Source of the DNA: Carnobacterium iners
GTDB taxonomy: Bacteria; Bacillota; Bacilli; Lactobacillales; Carnobacteriaceae
Direction: 5' to 3'
Length of the DNA: 64,000 bases
Assembly (NCBI RefSeq): GCF_900177385.1
Contig: NZ_FXBJ01000002.1
Location: 1,120,001-1,184,000 of the forward strand
Below the pieces are notes generated by a model. That model was given only the letters and a program-made list of their open reading frames with translations, had not been told where the DNA came from and did not search any database. Position numbers and translations under genes: made by a program. Position 1 is the stretch's first letter; each line of letters starts with the position of its first letter. This document shows positions 53,077-62,285 of this stretch, piece by piece.

Positions 53077-54528
53077 ATGGCAAATGATTTAAGTTTTATG
53101 GGATCGTATTCAGGAATTGATATGAATACCGTTGACTCATTGATTCAAGCAGAGTCAGGTAAATTAGTGAAATTTACCAATAAACAAGCCAGTTTAACAA
53201 CTGAGAAAAATGCATGGAAAGATATTAATACACGTTTAAGTAGTTTGTATGAAAAATTAGGAAGCTTACAAGAAGAAAAGACCTTTCAATCTAGAAACAC
53301 GACAAGTTCTGATGCAACTAAACTAGCTATTTCCGCAAAAGAAAATGCTCTATTGGGTGATTATTCTGTTGAAGTAAAAAAATTAGCTACTTCTACTACA
53401 ATAACTTCTGGAAAAATCCCGGCTGCAGAAAATAAATCGATTAAAGATGCACTAGATTTATCGGGAGACTTCACAATTAGCAATGATGAAGATAGTAAGG
53501 CTGAACCTGCAAAAGTAACATTTAGTATTGATATCAAAGCTGAAGATAGTTTGAAAGATGTTGCAAGTAAGATAAATGAGCAAACCAAAGCATCTGGCAT
53601 TCAAGCCAAAATAGTCGATAGGCAAATTATTTTGACCGATACTAAAATGGGAGATCGTACATTTACCGTTGGGGGAGACCTTACTGAAAAATTAGGATTT
53701 AATAAAGATTCAGTACTTATAGAAAATAGACCGGATAGTACTACAGGTCAAAAGTCTGAAATAATTGTTGATGGAATAACGATTACTAAAGATACCAATA
53801 CGATTGAAGATGCAATTGATGGCGTTACGCTAACGCTTAAAGAACTCAGTGAAACAGGTAAATCAATGACTGTAACAGTAAAAGAAGACACAGCGAAAAC
53901 AGAGAAAGCAATCCAAGATGTAGTCGACCAATACAATTCTATTTTATCTTTTGTAGGAGAACAACTGAGTGTTGGTGATCCTTCGGCAGAAAAAAATAAA
54001 ACCGGTGCTTTAGTCGGGGATAGTTCATTGATGCGTTTGGAAACCGGTCTTCGTTCTTTAATGACCGCCAATGTGAATAACGGCAGTACGTCTGTAAAAA
54101 ATATGAAAGACCTAGGTATCTCGGTTGACCGAGAAGGAAAAGCTACGTTAGATACAAAAAAATTAAAAGAAGCGTTAGCAACAAATCCTACTGCTGTGAA
54201 AAACCTTTTCTTTGCAGCTGAAAAAGTAGAAACAGACGTTGAAGGTGAACCGTTAATGACTGCTGAAAAAGAAAACGGTATGGCGCAAAAAATGCGTTCA
54301 TTGATTAATAGTTATATCTCTGATAAAACGGGTATTATTACAAATAAATCTAGTACTTTTGATAATGAGATTAAAGACATTAGTAAAAGTATTACAAGTT
54401 TTAATGAACGCTTAGAGAAAAAGCGCGCAAATTATATCGCGATGTTTACTCGCTTAGATACCGTTATGATGGAAGCCGAATCACAAATGGCTTATTTAAA
54501 CAGCCAATTCAATCCACCAAGTAAATAA
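53077..54528 (+). CDS. fliD: Flagellar filament cap protein FliD
   Basis: A 483-residue cap protein that helps flagellin fold at the filament tip. N-terminal FliD domain 'GSYSGIDMNTVDSLIQAESG'; middle 'LGDYSVEVKKLATSTTITSG'; C-terminal 'LGISVDREGKATLDTKKLKE' and 'KRANYIAMFTRLDTVMMEAE'. ATG follows GGAATGAGAG. Followed by the chaperone-like genes. Confidence 0.94.
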   Translation: MANDLSFMGSYSGIDMNTVDSLIQAESGKLVKFTNKQASLTTEKNAWKDINTRLSSLYEKLGSLQEEKTFQSRNTTSSDATKLAISAKENALLGDYSVEVKKLATSTTITSGKIPAAENKSIKDALDLSGDFTISNDEDSKAEPAKVTFSIDIKAEDSLKDVASKINEQTKASGIQAKIVDRQIILTDTKMGDRTFTVGGDLTEKLGFNKDSVLIENRPDSTTGQKSEIIVDGITITKDTNTIEDAIDGVTLTLKELSETGKSMTVTVKEDTAKTEKAIQDVVDQYNSILSFVGEQLSVGDPSAEKNKTGALVGDSSLMRLETGLRSLMTANVNNGSTSVKNMKDLGISVDREGKATLDTKKLKEALATNPTAVKNLFFAAEKVETDVEGEPLMTAEKENGMAQKMRSLINSYISDKTGIITNKSSTFDNEIKDISKSITSFNERLEKKRANYIAMFTRLDTVMMEAESQMAYLNSQFNPPSK

Positions 54529-54553
54529 TAGTTCTAAAAAAGGATGTTTTATA

Positions 54554-54919
54554 ATGACAACAACTAAACACTGGAACCAAATGCGTTCTGAATTGTTGGA
54601 AAAGATGTATCAAGTCGTGACCTCCTGGGATGGAACAACCCAAGAAGCTTTAGTCATCACTGAAAAAAACCAAGAAATATTAATACATTGGCAAAACATG
54701 ACGAAACAAGTAGGCAATGAAGAATTTTTGCCTTATACTGAAATCGAAAAAGAAAAACAAACAGAAATTTTGAGTTTCCAACAAAGAATGATCGCTTCTA
54801 TCAGTAATGAACGTTTGGTAGTGATGTCTCAAATGAAACAGATCAACCAAAAAAATAAAGTGCGAGACAATTATGTTTCAGTGAAACGTGATTCGCTGTT
54901 TATTGACAAAGGTTTATAA
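54554..54919 (+). CDS. FliT-like candidate chaperone between fliD and fliS
   Basis: A 121-residue helical, charged protein with no clear domain. Size (FliT is usually 100-130) and place directly after fliD and before fliS suggest a FliT-type export chaperone for FliD. Sequence support is weak: helices around 'WNQMRSELLEKMYQVVTSWD' and 'RMIASISNERLVVMSQMKQI'. ATG 54554 follows AAAAGGATG. Confidence 0.55.
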   Translation: MTTTKHWNQMRSELLEKMYQVVTSWDGTTQEALVITEKNQEILIHWQNMTKQVGNEEFLPYTEIEKEKQTEILSFQQRMIASISNERLVVMSQMKQINQKNKVRDNYVSVKRDSLFIDKGL

Positions 54920-55009
54920 AAAACAACCGGTCATCTTAGAAACAAGAAGAGACTAAGATAACCGCTACATATGATTTACTACAATAAGAAAATAAAGGAG
55001 AACAAACCT

Positions 55010-55372
55010 ATGGGCTACAGAAACGTGCCAAATGTTTACAAACAAAACCAAATCTTAAACGCAACACCAAAAAAATTAGTCATCATGCTTTATGAAGGAG
55101 CCATCAAAAACTTGAAATTAGCTGAACTCTCAGCTGCTGATAAGAAAATTGAAGCAACCAGTAATGCCTTAATTAAAGCCCAAGAGATTATTCAAGAATT
55201 AATCGTGACGTTAGATTTTAAAAATGGTGGCGAAGTAGCGGAGAATTTAAACCAATTATATGATTATTTTATAACGGAGTTAATTAAATCCAATCGTTCT
55301 AAGGATCCAGAGAGCATGAAAAAAATTCGTGAGTCTTTAGAAGAGCTGCGCGATACGTGGCTAGAGATTTAA
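55010..55372 (+). CDS. fliS: Flagellin export chaperone FliS
   Basis: A 120-residue four-helix chaperone: 'NVYKQNQILNATPKKLVIML', 'YEGAIKNLKLAELSAADKKI', 'LIVTLDFKNGGEVAENLNQLYDYF' (in part). It binds the flagellin C-terminus and prevents early polymerisation. The ATG at 55010 follows AAAGGAG and gives the usual N-terminus; an ATG at 54971 has no site. Confidence 0.93.
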   Translation: MGYRNVPNVYKQNQILNATPKKLVIMLYEGAIKNLKLAELSAADKKIEATSNALIKAQEIIQELIVTLDFKNGGEVAENLNQLYDYFITELIKSNRSKDPESMKKIRESLEELRDTWLEI

Positions 55373-55446
55373 ATTGAATTGTCGATTTTTAGACACATTT
55401 CGTTAATTTTTTAGACGTTTTTAAAAGGCCTTGAATTAATAGTGTT

Positions 55447-55480
55447 ATCTTTACTTTTTCATAAAAGTAAAGATTTTTAT
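55447..55480 (+). terminator. Terminator after fliS
   Basis: A perfect 12-bp stem ATCTTTACTTTT/AAAAGTAAAGAT with a 4-nt loop, then TTTTATTTT. Confidence 0.85.
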
Positions 55481-55491
55481 TTTGTTTGAAA

Positions 55492-55505
55492 AGTAAGCGC
55501 TTAAT
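55492..55505. promoter_or_regulatory. cre-like palindrome upstream of flgB
   Basis: The perfect palindrome TAAGCGCTTA (55494-55503) in a cre-like context, between two hairpins and about 110 bp before the flgB promoter. Confidence 0.25.
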
Positions 55506-55517
55506 GATAGTTGGAAC

Positions 55518-55560
55518 CTTGACAACAGTTTTTTTCATAAACTAATGTCAAGTCTTTTTT
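55518..55560 (+). terminator. Second hairpin upstream of flgB
   Basis: Stem CTTGACA/TGTCAAG with a long AT loop, then TCTTTTTTTT. It may act as a back-up terminator. Confidence 0.5.
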
Positions 55561-55613
55561 TTATTTTAAAAAAATAATGAAAAATTGCTAAAAAATTAAA
55601 CAAACAAAAGTTA

Positions 55614-55642
55614 TTGCTCAATGAATTTAATTCGGTTATACT
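55614..55642 (+). promoter_or_regulatory. Sigma-A promoter of flgB-flgC-fliE and downstream genes
   Basis: TTGCTC (55614-55619), 17 nt, TATACT (55637-55642). A sigma-A promoter for early basal-body genes, in contrast to the sigma-D promoters of the late genes. Confidence 0.6.
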
Positions 55643-55796
55643 AACATTCGTGGAGAGAGAAGTAGATTTTTATTCAAAAATCCATACGTTATTTTAATAT
55701 AAATACATAACGTACGTATTATTTTGGCAAATGTCTATTTTCTTTAAGCTAAATAAGTTTAAACGATAAAAACTATTTCGCAATGGGGGATATAAA

Positions 55797-56177
55797 ATGA
55801 GTAATTCTGCGTACAATTTAATTAAGAATGCCCTTGATGCTACAGAGTTAAGACAGCAAATGATTTCAAGTAATATTGCTAATGTTAATACGCCTGACTA
55901 TAAAGTAAATAAGGTTGATTTTGAAAATAGATTAGAAAAAGCCTATGACGGAATCGGAATGACAAAAACGAATGTCCGACATATTGGAATTGGCAATCCG
56001 GATGAGGTTACGGCGGTTGTGACAAAACGAACAAATTCTATTGTGAAAGAAAACGGAAATAATGTAGACATTGATATGGAAATGACCGATGAAGCTGCAA
56101 CAACGATTCAATATAACGCTCTTATCACGCAACTAAATGCCAAGTATTCTATGATTCATAGCGCCATCACAAAATGA
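55797..56177 (+). CDS. flgB: Flagellar basal-body rod protein FlgB
   Basis: A 126-residue rod protein with the family N-terminus 'ALDATELRQQMISSNIANVN' and 'TPDYKVNKVDFENRL'. First gene of the basal-body operon. ATG follows GGGG in ATGGGGGAT. Confidence 0.93.
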   Translation: MSNSAYNLIKNALDATELRQQMISSNIANVNTPDYKVNKVDFENRLEKAYDGIGMTKTNVRHIGIGNPDEVTAVVTKRTNSIVKENGNNVDIDMEMTDEAATTIQYNALITQLNAKYSMIHSAITK

Positions 56178-56201
56178 TTCAACAATCTGGAGGACGAAAT
56201 A

Positions 56202-56636
56202 ATGTCGATTTTTAATTCCTTACATATTAACGCGAGCGGCTTAGGCTTGGAAAGATTGAAATTAGATACAATATCGACTAATATTGCTAACATTAACACT
56301 ACGCGAACAGAAGATGGTGGGGCTTTCATAAAAAAAGAAGTGCTTTTCGAAGAAAGTTTAAAACAAGTTAAATCTCCTTTTACAGGAAATATGGAGAAAA
56401 AAAGTTTCGGAGTAAAAGCAACTGAAATAGCAGAAAATGAAGACGGAATCGTCATTGAATACAATCCGACTCATCCAGATGCCGATGAAAACGGCTATCT
56501 ACAATTATCAAATGTCAATATGGCTGATGAGATGATTGAGATGATAACAGCTCAACGCAGCTATGATGCGAACGTTACAGCTATGAATGCGAGTAAAGAA
56601 ATGTTAAAAAAAGCTTTAGAAATTAGAACAAATTAA
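56202..56636 (+). CDS. flgC: Flagellar basal-body rod protein FlgC
   Basis: A 144-residue rod protein: 'LHINASGLGLERLKLDTIST', 'NIANINTTRTEDGG', and the C-terminal 'VNMADEMIEMITAQRSYDAN'. 24 bp after flgB; ATG follows GGAGGA. Confidence 0.94.
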   Translation: MSIFNSLHINASGLGLERLKLDTISTNIANINTTRTEDGGAFIKKEVLFEESLKQVKSPFTGNMEKKSFGVKATEIAENEDGIVIEYNPTHPDADENGYLQLSNVNMADEMIEMITAQRSYDANVTAMNASKEMLKKALEIRTN

Positions 56637-56664
56637 TAAATAATAGACATAGAGGAGAATGCAA

Positions 56665-56973
56665 GTGAATATAGAAAAATTAGCAACTAGTCTATTAACC
56701 GGCGAGAGTAAACCGGTTACACAAGCGATGAAAGCGCAAGAAGCACCAGAATCTGGCTCGTTTTCAGGGATGGTTGAACAAGCAATGGTAAATCTAAATG
56801 ATAAACAATTGGCAGCCGATCAAGCTGTTCAAGGTCTTGCAGCAGGTGATGCTGACAATTTACATACGGTTATGATTCGTACATCAGAAGCTCAATTAAC
56901 ATTAGATCTAGCCTTACAAATGAGAAACAAATGCTTAGAAGCATATAACGAAGTTAAAAATATGCAATTTTAA
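56665..56973 (+). CDS. fliE: Flagellar hook-basal body complex protein FliE
   Basis: A 102-residue MS ring-rod junction protein. The C-terminal helices are typical: 'MVEQAMVNLNDKQLAADQAV', 'DNLHTVMIRTSEAQLTLDLA', 'LQMRNKCLEAYNEVKNMQF'. I chose GTG 56665, 7 nt after GAGGAG; the in-frame ATG at 56659 is directly against that site. Confidence 0.9.
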   Translation: MNIEKLATSLLTGESKPVTQAMKAQEAPESGSFSGMVEQAMVNLNDKQLAADQAVQGLAAGDADNLHTVMIRTSEAQLTLDLALQMRNKCLEAYNEVKNMQF

Positions 56974-57000
56974 TGAGTAATCAAGGGAGCTACAGCACTA

Positions 57001-58638
57001 ATGGGAAATTTTCAAAAAACATGGAATGGGATCAAAGAAGGTTGGAATGGTATAGGTAGACAAAAGCGTGCTAGCTTAGTCATCTTACTCATTTTGATTG
57101 CCTCAACTGTAATAGGATTAACGTATTACACACAAAAAGTAGAGTATGCAACGTTGTTTTCTAATCTAGAAGAGACAGATGCAGGAGTCATTGTGAATGA
57201 TTTAAAAACTAAAAAAGTAAAATACAAACTAGAAGAGAATGGAACAACTATATTGGTTGATAAGAATCAAGTAGATACTTACCGAATCGATCTAGCCGTT
57301 AACGATATGTTGCCACAAAACTCAACGGGTTTTGAGATTTTTGATACGACAAGTATGATGGCTACCGATGAAGATCGAAAGATTATGTATCAACGGGCAG
57401 TGACTGGAGAACTGGAACGATCTATTTCAGCATTGGATTCAATTGAAACCGCTAAAGTCTTATTGTCTATGCCAAAAGAGAGTGTGTTTACTAGTCAAGA
57501 AGACAAATCAAAGGCATCCGCATCGGTTGTCTTAACAACGAGTAACGGTAAAATACCAGACAGTTCGGCTGTTCAAGGCATTGCTTCATTGATTGCTGGT
57601 GCAGTTGAAAATTTACCTAAAGAAAACATCAAAATAGTCGACACAAAAGGCAACTTGTTAAGTGCCGCCCTAGAAGACGATGCTAGTTTGAATGCAACTG
57701 ATATGGTGAGCAAATATCAAGCAATTAAAAATAGATACGAACAAGAATTAGAAGAAAAGTTAATCGATACACTGGGTCCTATTTTCGGAACAGAGAATGT
57801 CAATGTTGCAGTGAGTGCAGATTTAAACTTTGATTCAGTTCAAAAAGAAAATGTGACGTATTCAGATGAACCAGTCTTGAGAAGTGAAACTGTTTCTGCT
57901 AGTGGTGGAACGATTGATGTTGCTGGAGGAATTGGAACCGATAATGTGGTTAATGAAATCATCGAAGGCGAAGGTGGAGTAAGTTCTTCCTATGACCGCA
58001 CAGCTAATTATGAGTTGGACACAGAGACAACCAGTACAGCTAAAGCACCTGGTTCACTTAACCAATTGTCGACGTCGATTATTTTAAACAAAACCTTAAG
58101 CAAAGCGGAAGAAGATCAAGTCCAAGAAATTGTTAAAATGACGATTGGCTTTGCTGAAGACCGAGAAGACCAATTGACTGTCCAAGGGATGGAATTTACA
58201 AAAGGGCCAGAAGACGTTGTGCCAACTACTCCTAAAGAAATTATTGGCAACACCATTAGAGCAACCTTATTGAGAGATTGGCCTTATTTAGCTGGCGGAT
58301 TAGGAATTCTACTATTGTTAATGATTTTAATGATGGTCTTTCTGAGAAAATCTAAAGATGATACGGATGACGAATTAGATTTTGAAGAAACTATAATAAA
58401 CACATCAGCGAGTGATTTAACAAATGAATTAGAAATGAATAAAATGAAAAAACTAAAAGAAAAACAAGAAAAATTAGCGAAAAGAGAACGAATGGAAAGA
58501 AACGACCGAGAAGCGGCAGAGTTAACAGAAGAGTTAAATCAAGCTATGTCTGTTAAGGAAAAAGCAGCCAGAGAGTTTGCAAGAGATAATCCGGAAGCTT
58601 CTGCAGATCTGATTAAAATATGGATGAGAGATGAGTAG
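57001..58638 (+). CDS. fliF: Flagellar MS-ring protein FliF
   Basis: A 545-residue membrane-ring protein with TM1 near residues 22-42 ('RASLVILLILIASTVIGLTY'), a periplasmic-side ring domain, and TM2 near 428-448 ('YLAGGLGILLLLMILMMVFL'). 'DTTSMMATDEDRKIMYQRAVTGELERSI' (in part) is the family signature. The C-terminal tail binds FliG. Its stop touches the fliG start. Confidence 0.95.
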   Translation: MGNFQKTWNGIKEGWNGIGRQKRASLVILLILIASTVIGLTYYTQKVEYATLFSNLEETDAGVIVNDLKTKKVKYKLEENGTTILVDKNQVDTYRIDLAVNDMLPQNSTGFEIFDTTSMMATDEDRKIMYQRAVTGELERSISALDSIETAKVLLSMPKESVFTSQEDKSKASASVVLTTSNGKIPDSSAVQGIASLIAGAVENLPKENIKIVDTKGNLLSAALEDDASLNATDMVSKYQAIKNRYEQELEEKLIDTLGPIFGTENVNVAVSADLNFDSVQKENVTYSDEPVLRSETVSASGGTIDVAGGIGTDNVVNEIIEGEGGVSSSYDRTANYELDTETTSTAKAPGSLNQLSTSIILNKTLSKAEEDQVQEIVKMTIGFAEDREDQLTVQGMEFTKGPEDVVPTTPKEIIGNTIRATLLRDWPYLAGGLGILLLLMILMMVFLRKSKDDTDDELDFEETIINTSASDLTNELEMNKMKKLKEKQEKLAKRERMERNDREAAELTEELNQAMSVKEKAAREFARDNPEASADLIKIWMRDE

Positions 58639-59652
58639 GTGGATGATGTGCAAGAAATAGATGGCATAAAAAAATCTGCAATATTGTTGATTTCCTTAGG
58701 GCCTGAAACAGCAGCGAAAATCATGAAAACATTGCCGGATAGCTATATCCAAAAAGTCAGCTATGAAATTGCCAATATTGATTACGTAAAACCAGAAGAA
58801 CGCGATGCAATCGTCAATGAATTTATCGAATTATCACAAGCGAGAGAATACATGATTGATGGCGGAATTGATTACGCCAAAAACTTATTAAATATGGCTA
58901 TTGGTCCTCAAAGAGCAAAAGAAGTGATCGATATGTTAAATCAGATTCAATTACGCGAGAGACCGTTCAATATCGCTAGAAAAGCCGATCCACAGCAGCT
59001 AACGAATCTTTTATTGAATGAACAGCCTCAGACAGTTGCGTTGATTTTGTGCTACATGCAGCCTGATAAAGCAGCGTTGATTTTATCTCAATTCTCATTG
59101 CCTCTGCAATCAGAAATTGCAGAAAGAATTGGAACCATTACAAGTACATCACCGGCAATTATTGAAAAGATTGAAAAAGTCATTGAAAACAAATTTTCTA
59201 ATTACATTGAAAATGATATGGAAACTGTCGGTGGCGTTAAAACATTGGTTGAGATACTTAATTCCGTTGGGCGAAGCACAGAGAAGAACATCATTAGTGT
59301 CTTAGAAGAAAAACAACCTGAATTAGCCGAAGAAGTTAAGTCTAGCTTGTTCACCTTTGAAGATATCACAACGCTTGAAAAAGGCGATGCTCAAAAAGTT
59401 CTTAGAGAAATCGACAATGATGATTTGGCATTGGCGCTTAAAGGTGGATCAGATGAAATTAAAGAATTTATCTTTTCTAATCTATCTGAACGCGCAGTTG
59501 AAACACTTAAAGAAGACCTTCAATTCATGGGACCTTCTCGTTTATCAGCTGTAGAAGAAGCTCAACAACGAGTCGTTTCTGTTATCCGGATGTTGGATGA
59601 GAAAGGTGAAGTTTATTTGAGAAGAGGAGAACAAGATGCCATCATCTCATAA
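58639..59652 (+). CDS. fliG: Flagellar motor switch protein FliG
   Basis: A 337-residue rotor protein. The N-terminal FliF-binding part begins 'IKKSAILLISLGPETAAKIM'; the middle has 'NEQPQTVALILCYMQPDKAA'; the C-terminal torque domain has charged residues in 'LKEDLQFMGPSRLSAVEEAQ'. Two GTG starts are possible: 58639, directly after the fliF stop, or 58648, which has AGGTGG five bases upstream and may be the true one. Confidence 0.94.
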   Translation: MDDVQEIDGIKKSAILLISLGPETAAKIMKTLPDSYIQKVSYEIANIDYVKPEERDAIVNEFIELSQAREYMIDGGIDYAKNLLNMAIGPQRAKEVIDMLNQIQLRERPFNIARKADPQQLTNLLLNEQPQTVALILCYMQPDKAALILSQFSLPLQSEIAERIGTITSTSPAIIEKIEKVIENKFSNYIENDMETVGGVKTLVEILNSVGRSTEKNIISVLEEKQPELAEEVKSSLFTFEDITTLEKGDAQKVLREIDNDDLALALKGGSDEIKEFIFSNLSERAVETLKEDLQFMGPSRLSAVEEAQQRVVSVIRMLDEKGEVYLRRGEQDAIIS

Positions 59653-60400
59653 TATTATTAAACGAAACCATTCTTTTTCAGAGGAACAAACGTCGTTAAT
59701 TCAAACAAAATTAACTGTAAAAAAAGTAGTAGTAGTTCCAAAAGAAACAAGTAACGAAACGCATAAAGGTATCAACTATGAAGAATTAGCAACTATTAAA
59801 GCAGAAGTTTCAGCTGCGAAAGTACAAAAAGAACAATTAATTTTCGCTGCCGAACAAGAAGCGGAGACGTTGAAAGCAGACGCTGTTCAGACTGGATTTG
59901 CTGAAGGACAAATAAGCGGATACGAAGCGGGTTATTCAGTAGGTTATCTTGCTGGGATGCAAAAAGCAGAAGAAGAGAGTGTCAAAATGAAAGAAAATAG
60001 TCAGCAGATGCTGATGGAAGCCGAAGCATTTGTTGAAAAATACTATAAAGAACAAAAAGAAGCGTTGCTAGATTTGGCAGGACATATGGCAGAAACCATT
60101 GTCCATAAAACAATCGATACCTCTTCAGAACAAGTGATGGACTTAGTTAAGCCGGTTATTCATCGGTTGAGGCGTGAAAATCAGTTGATTACATTGTCTG
60201 TGCGACCTGAACAAAATAAATTAGTTAAAGAAAAATTAAGTGAGTTAGAAAAAGAGCACCCAGAGATTCGTTTTGCAGTATTAACGGACAACACGCTCGA
60301 TGAAAACGGGTGTACGATTGAAAGTGCTCACGCGATTGTTGACTTACAAATACGAAAGCAACTCGATGCAATGCTGACTGAGATGAAAGAGATGGAGTGA
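59636..60400 (+). CDS. fliH: Flagellar assembly protein FliH
   Basis: A 254-residue regulator of the FliI export ATPase. A coiled N-terminal half contains the Gly repeats 'GFAEGQISGYEAGYSVGYLA', matching the GxxxG-type helix of FliH, and the C-terminal half is V-ATPase E-like ('ETIVHKTIDTSSEQVMDLVK'). It overlaps fliG by 17 nt; AGAGGAGA lies before the ATG. Confidence 0.9.
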   Translation: MPSSHNIIKRNHSFSEEQTSLIQTKLTVKKVVVVPKETSNETHKGINYEELATIKAEVSAAKVQKEQLIFAAEQEAETLKADAVQTGFAEGQISGYEAGYSVGYLAGMQKAEEESVKMKENSQQMLMEAEAFVEKYYKEQKEALLDLAGHMAETIVHKTIDTSSEQVMDLVKPVIHRLRRENQLITLSVRPEQNKLVKEKLSELEKEHPEIRFAVLTDNTLDENGCTIESAHAIVDLQIRKQLDAMLTEMKEME

Positions 60401-60407
60401 AGTACCC

Positions 60408-61724
60408 GTGTTTAGCCTACCCTTTGAAGCGTATCACAATGAATTAAACAAAAAAACTTACCACTTAAAACTGGGTAAAGTTAGCCAGGTAACAGGTTTG
60501 ATTATTAAAGTTGAAGGATTAGATGCCTTTGTTGGAGAGGTTTGCGAGATACGAATCAAGTCTTCCGATAGGATTGCTTTAAGTGAAGTAGTTGGTTTCG
60601 TAGAAGAGACGGTTTTATTAATGCCGTTAGATGAATTAGATGGTATTGGTCCGGGTTGCTTGGTACGTCCAACAGGAAAAATATTAAAAGTTGAAATTAG
60701 TGAAAAGCTTTTGGGCAATACGTTAGATGGCTTAGGCCGTCCGATGGATGAAAACCTGAAAGTAGATGGTGTCTTTTATGATGTTAATCGTAGTTCACCA
60801 AATCCTTTCAAACGTAAAAAAATTCAAGATATAATTCCAACAGGTATCAGAGCCATAGATGGTACACTAACCGTTGGCGAAGGTCAGCGGATGGGGATAT
60901 TTGCTGGGAGTGGTGTCGGAAAGAGCACCTTGCTTGGTATGATGGCGCGTTACATAGAAGCAGACATCATTGTTATCGGTTTAATCGGAGAGCGTGGTAG
61001 AGAAGTTCTTGAGTTTATTGAAAAAGACCTTGGAGAAGAAGGCTACAAAAAGTCTGTTGTTGTCTGCGCAACATCGGATATGCCTCCTCTTGTTCGTTTA
61101 AAAGGTGCGTCAGTCGCAACGACAATTGCAGAATATTTTAGAGACCAAGGAAAAAAAGTGGTTTTAATGATGGACTCGGTTACTCGAGTGGCTATGGCAC
61201 AAAGGGAAATTGGTCTTGCGACAGGTGAGCCCCCGACAACCAAGGGGTATACACCGTCAGTTTTTACAACGTTACCAAAGTTGTTGGAACGAAGTGGCAT
61301 GTCAGAAACAGGATCAATTACTGCTTTTTATACGGTACTTGTTGAAGGGGATGACATGAACGAACCCATTGCCGATTCCGTACGCGGGATTTTAGATGGA
61401 CACATTGTCTTATCGCGTAAAATCGCTTCAGAAAACCATTATCCGGCAATTGATATCCAAAATAGTATTAGTCGGTTGATGAAAGATATTACGACAGAAA
61501 AGCACCATTTAGCAGCCGGTAAGTTAAAAGAGAATATGGCGATCTATGCTGACTCAAAAGATTTAATCGATGTTGGAGCCTACCGAACAGGAAGCAATCC
61601 CTTAGTAGATAGAGCGGTTCAGTTAAATAACCCGATAAAAAATTTCTTAAGACAAAAAGTAGACGAAGAGATTGTGTTTGAAGATGTAGTTGCTTCTTTA
61701 AATACCTTGTTTAAAACGTTCTAA
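60408..61724 (+). CDS. fliI: Flagellum-specific ATPase FliI
   Basis: A 438-residue F1-beta-like ATPase of type III export. Walker A 'IFAGSGVGKSTLLGMM' (about 165-178), 'VIGLIGERGREVLEFIEKDL', Walker B 'VVLMMDSVTRVAMAQREIGL', and 'GSITAFYTVLVEGDDMNEPI'. The start is GTG at 60408, 7 bp after fliH. Confidence 0.95.
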   Translation: MFSLPFEAYHNELNKKTYHLKLGKVSQVTGLIIKVEGLDAFVGEVCEIRIKSSDRIALSEVVGFVEETVLLMPLDELDGIGPGCLVRPTGKILKVEISEKLLGNTLDGLGRPMDENLKVDGVFYDVNRSSPNPFKRKKIQDIIPTGIRAIDGTLTVGEGQRMGIFAGSGVGKSTLLGMMARYIEADIIVIGLIGERGREVLEFIEKDLGEEGYKKSVVVCATSDMPPLVRLKGASVATTIAEYFRDQGKKVVLMMDSVTRVAMAQREIGLATGEPPTTKGYTPSVFTTLPKLLERSGMSETGSITAFYTVLVEGDDMNEPIADSVRGILDGHIVLSRKIASENHYPAIDIQNSISRLMKDITTEKHHLAAGKLKENMAIYADSKDLIDVGAYRTGSNPLVDRAVQLNNPIKNFLRQKVDEEIVFEDVVASLNTLFKTF

Positions 61725-61768
61725 GCGAACAACTAGTTAATCGAATAACTAAAGTAAAAGAGGTGTAA

Positions 61769-62206
61769 GTGTTGAGCAAGTTTAAATTTTCAATGGAGAA
61801 AGTTCTGGATTGGCGTTCGGATACTGAAGAAACGAAAAAGAAAAATCTTGGAGATACTGAGAGAGAAAAAACCCGACAAGAAAATCTATTACAAGATATG
61901 GTCCAAGAAAATATAAAAATTAAAAATGAGACGTTAACTACAACGCGCATAGATATTTTACGTCGTCAAAATATGTATAAAGTTATGCTAGACGAAAGAA
62001 TTATCCAGCAAAAAAATCAAATAGACATCGCAAAAAAATCAGTTGATATAGCTCGCTTAGAGTTAATGGAAGCCCACAAAGAAAAAAAGGTTATGGAGAA
62101 GTTGAAAGAGAAAGAATTCAACTTGTTAACAAGTTTAGAAAAAAGTGAAGAACAAAAACAATTAGACGAGATAGCTACTTTAAGTTATGGAAGAACGTAT
62201 TATTAA
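61769..62206 (+). CDS. fliJ: Flagellar export protein FliJ
   Basis: A 145-residue coiled-coil protein, the usual FliJ length and position after fliI: 'FKFSMEKVLDWRSDTEETKK' at the N-terminus and long charged helices after. It forms the stalk between FliI and the export gate. The start is GTG 61769 or TTG 61772 after AGAGGTG. Confidence 0.85.
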   Translation: MLSKFKFSMEKVLDWRSDTEETKKKNLGDTEREKTRQENLLQDMVQENIKIKNETLTTTRIDILRRQNMYKVMLDERIIQQKNQIDIAKKSVDIARLELMEAHKEKKVMEKLKEKEFNLLTSLEKSEEQKQLDEIATLSYGRTYY

Positions 62207-62285
62207 CTTTCTTCAAGCTTCGTTAAAAAAACGACTGAGATACATAAAAGATCAAAACAAAAAGATAAGAAAGGAGGTAAGCTAG

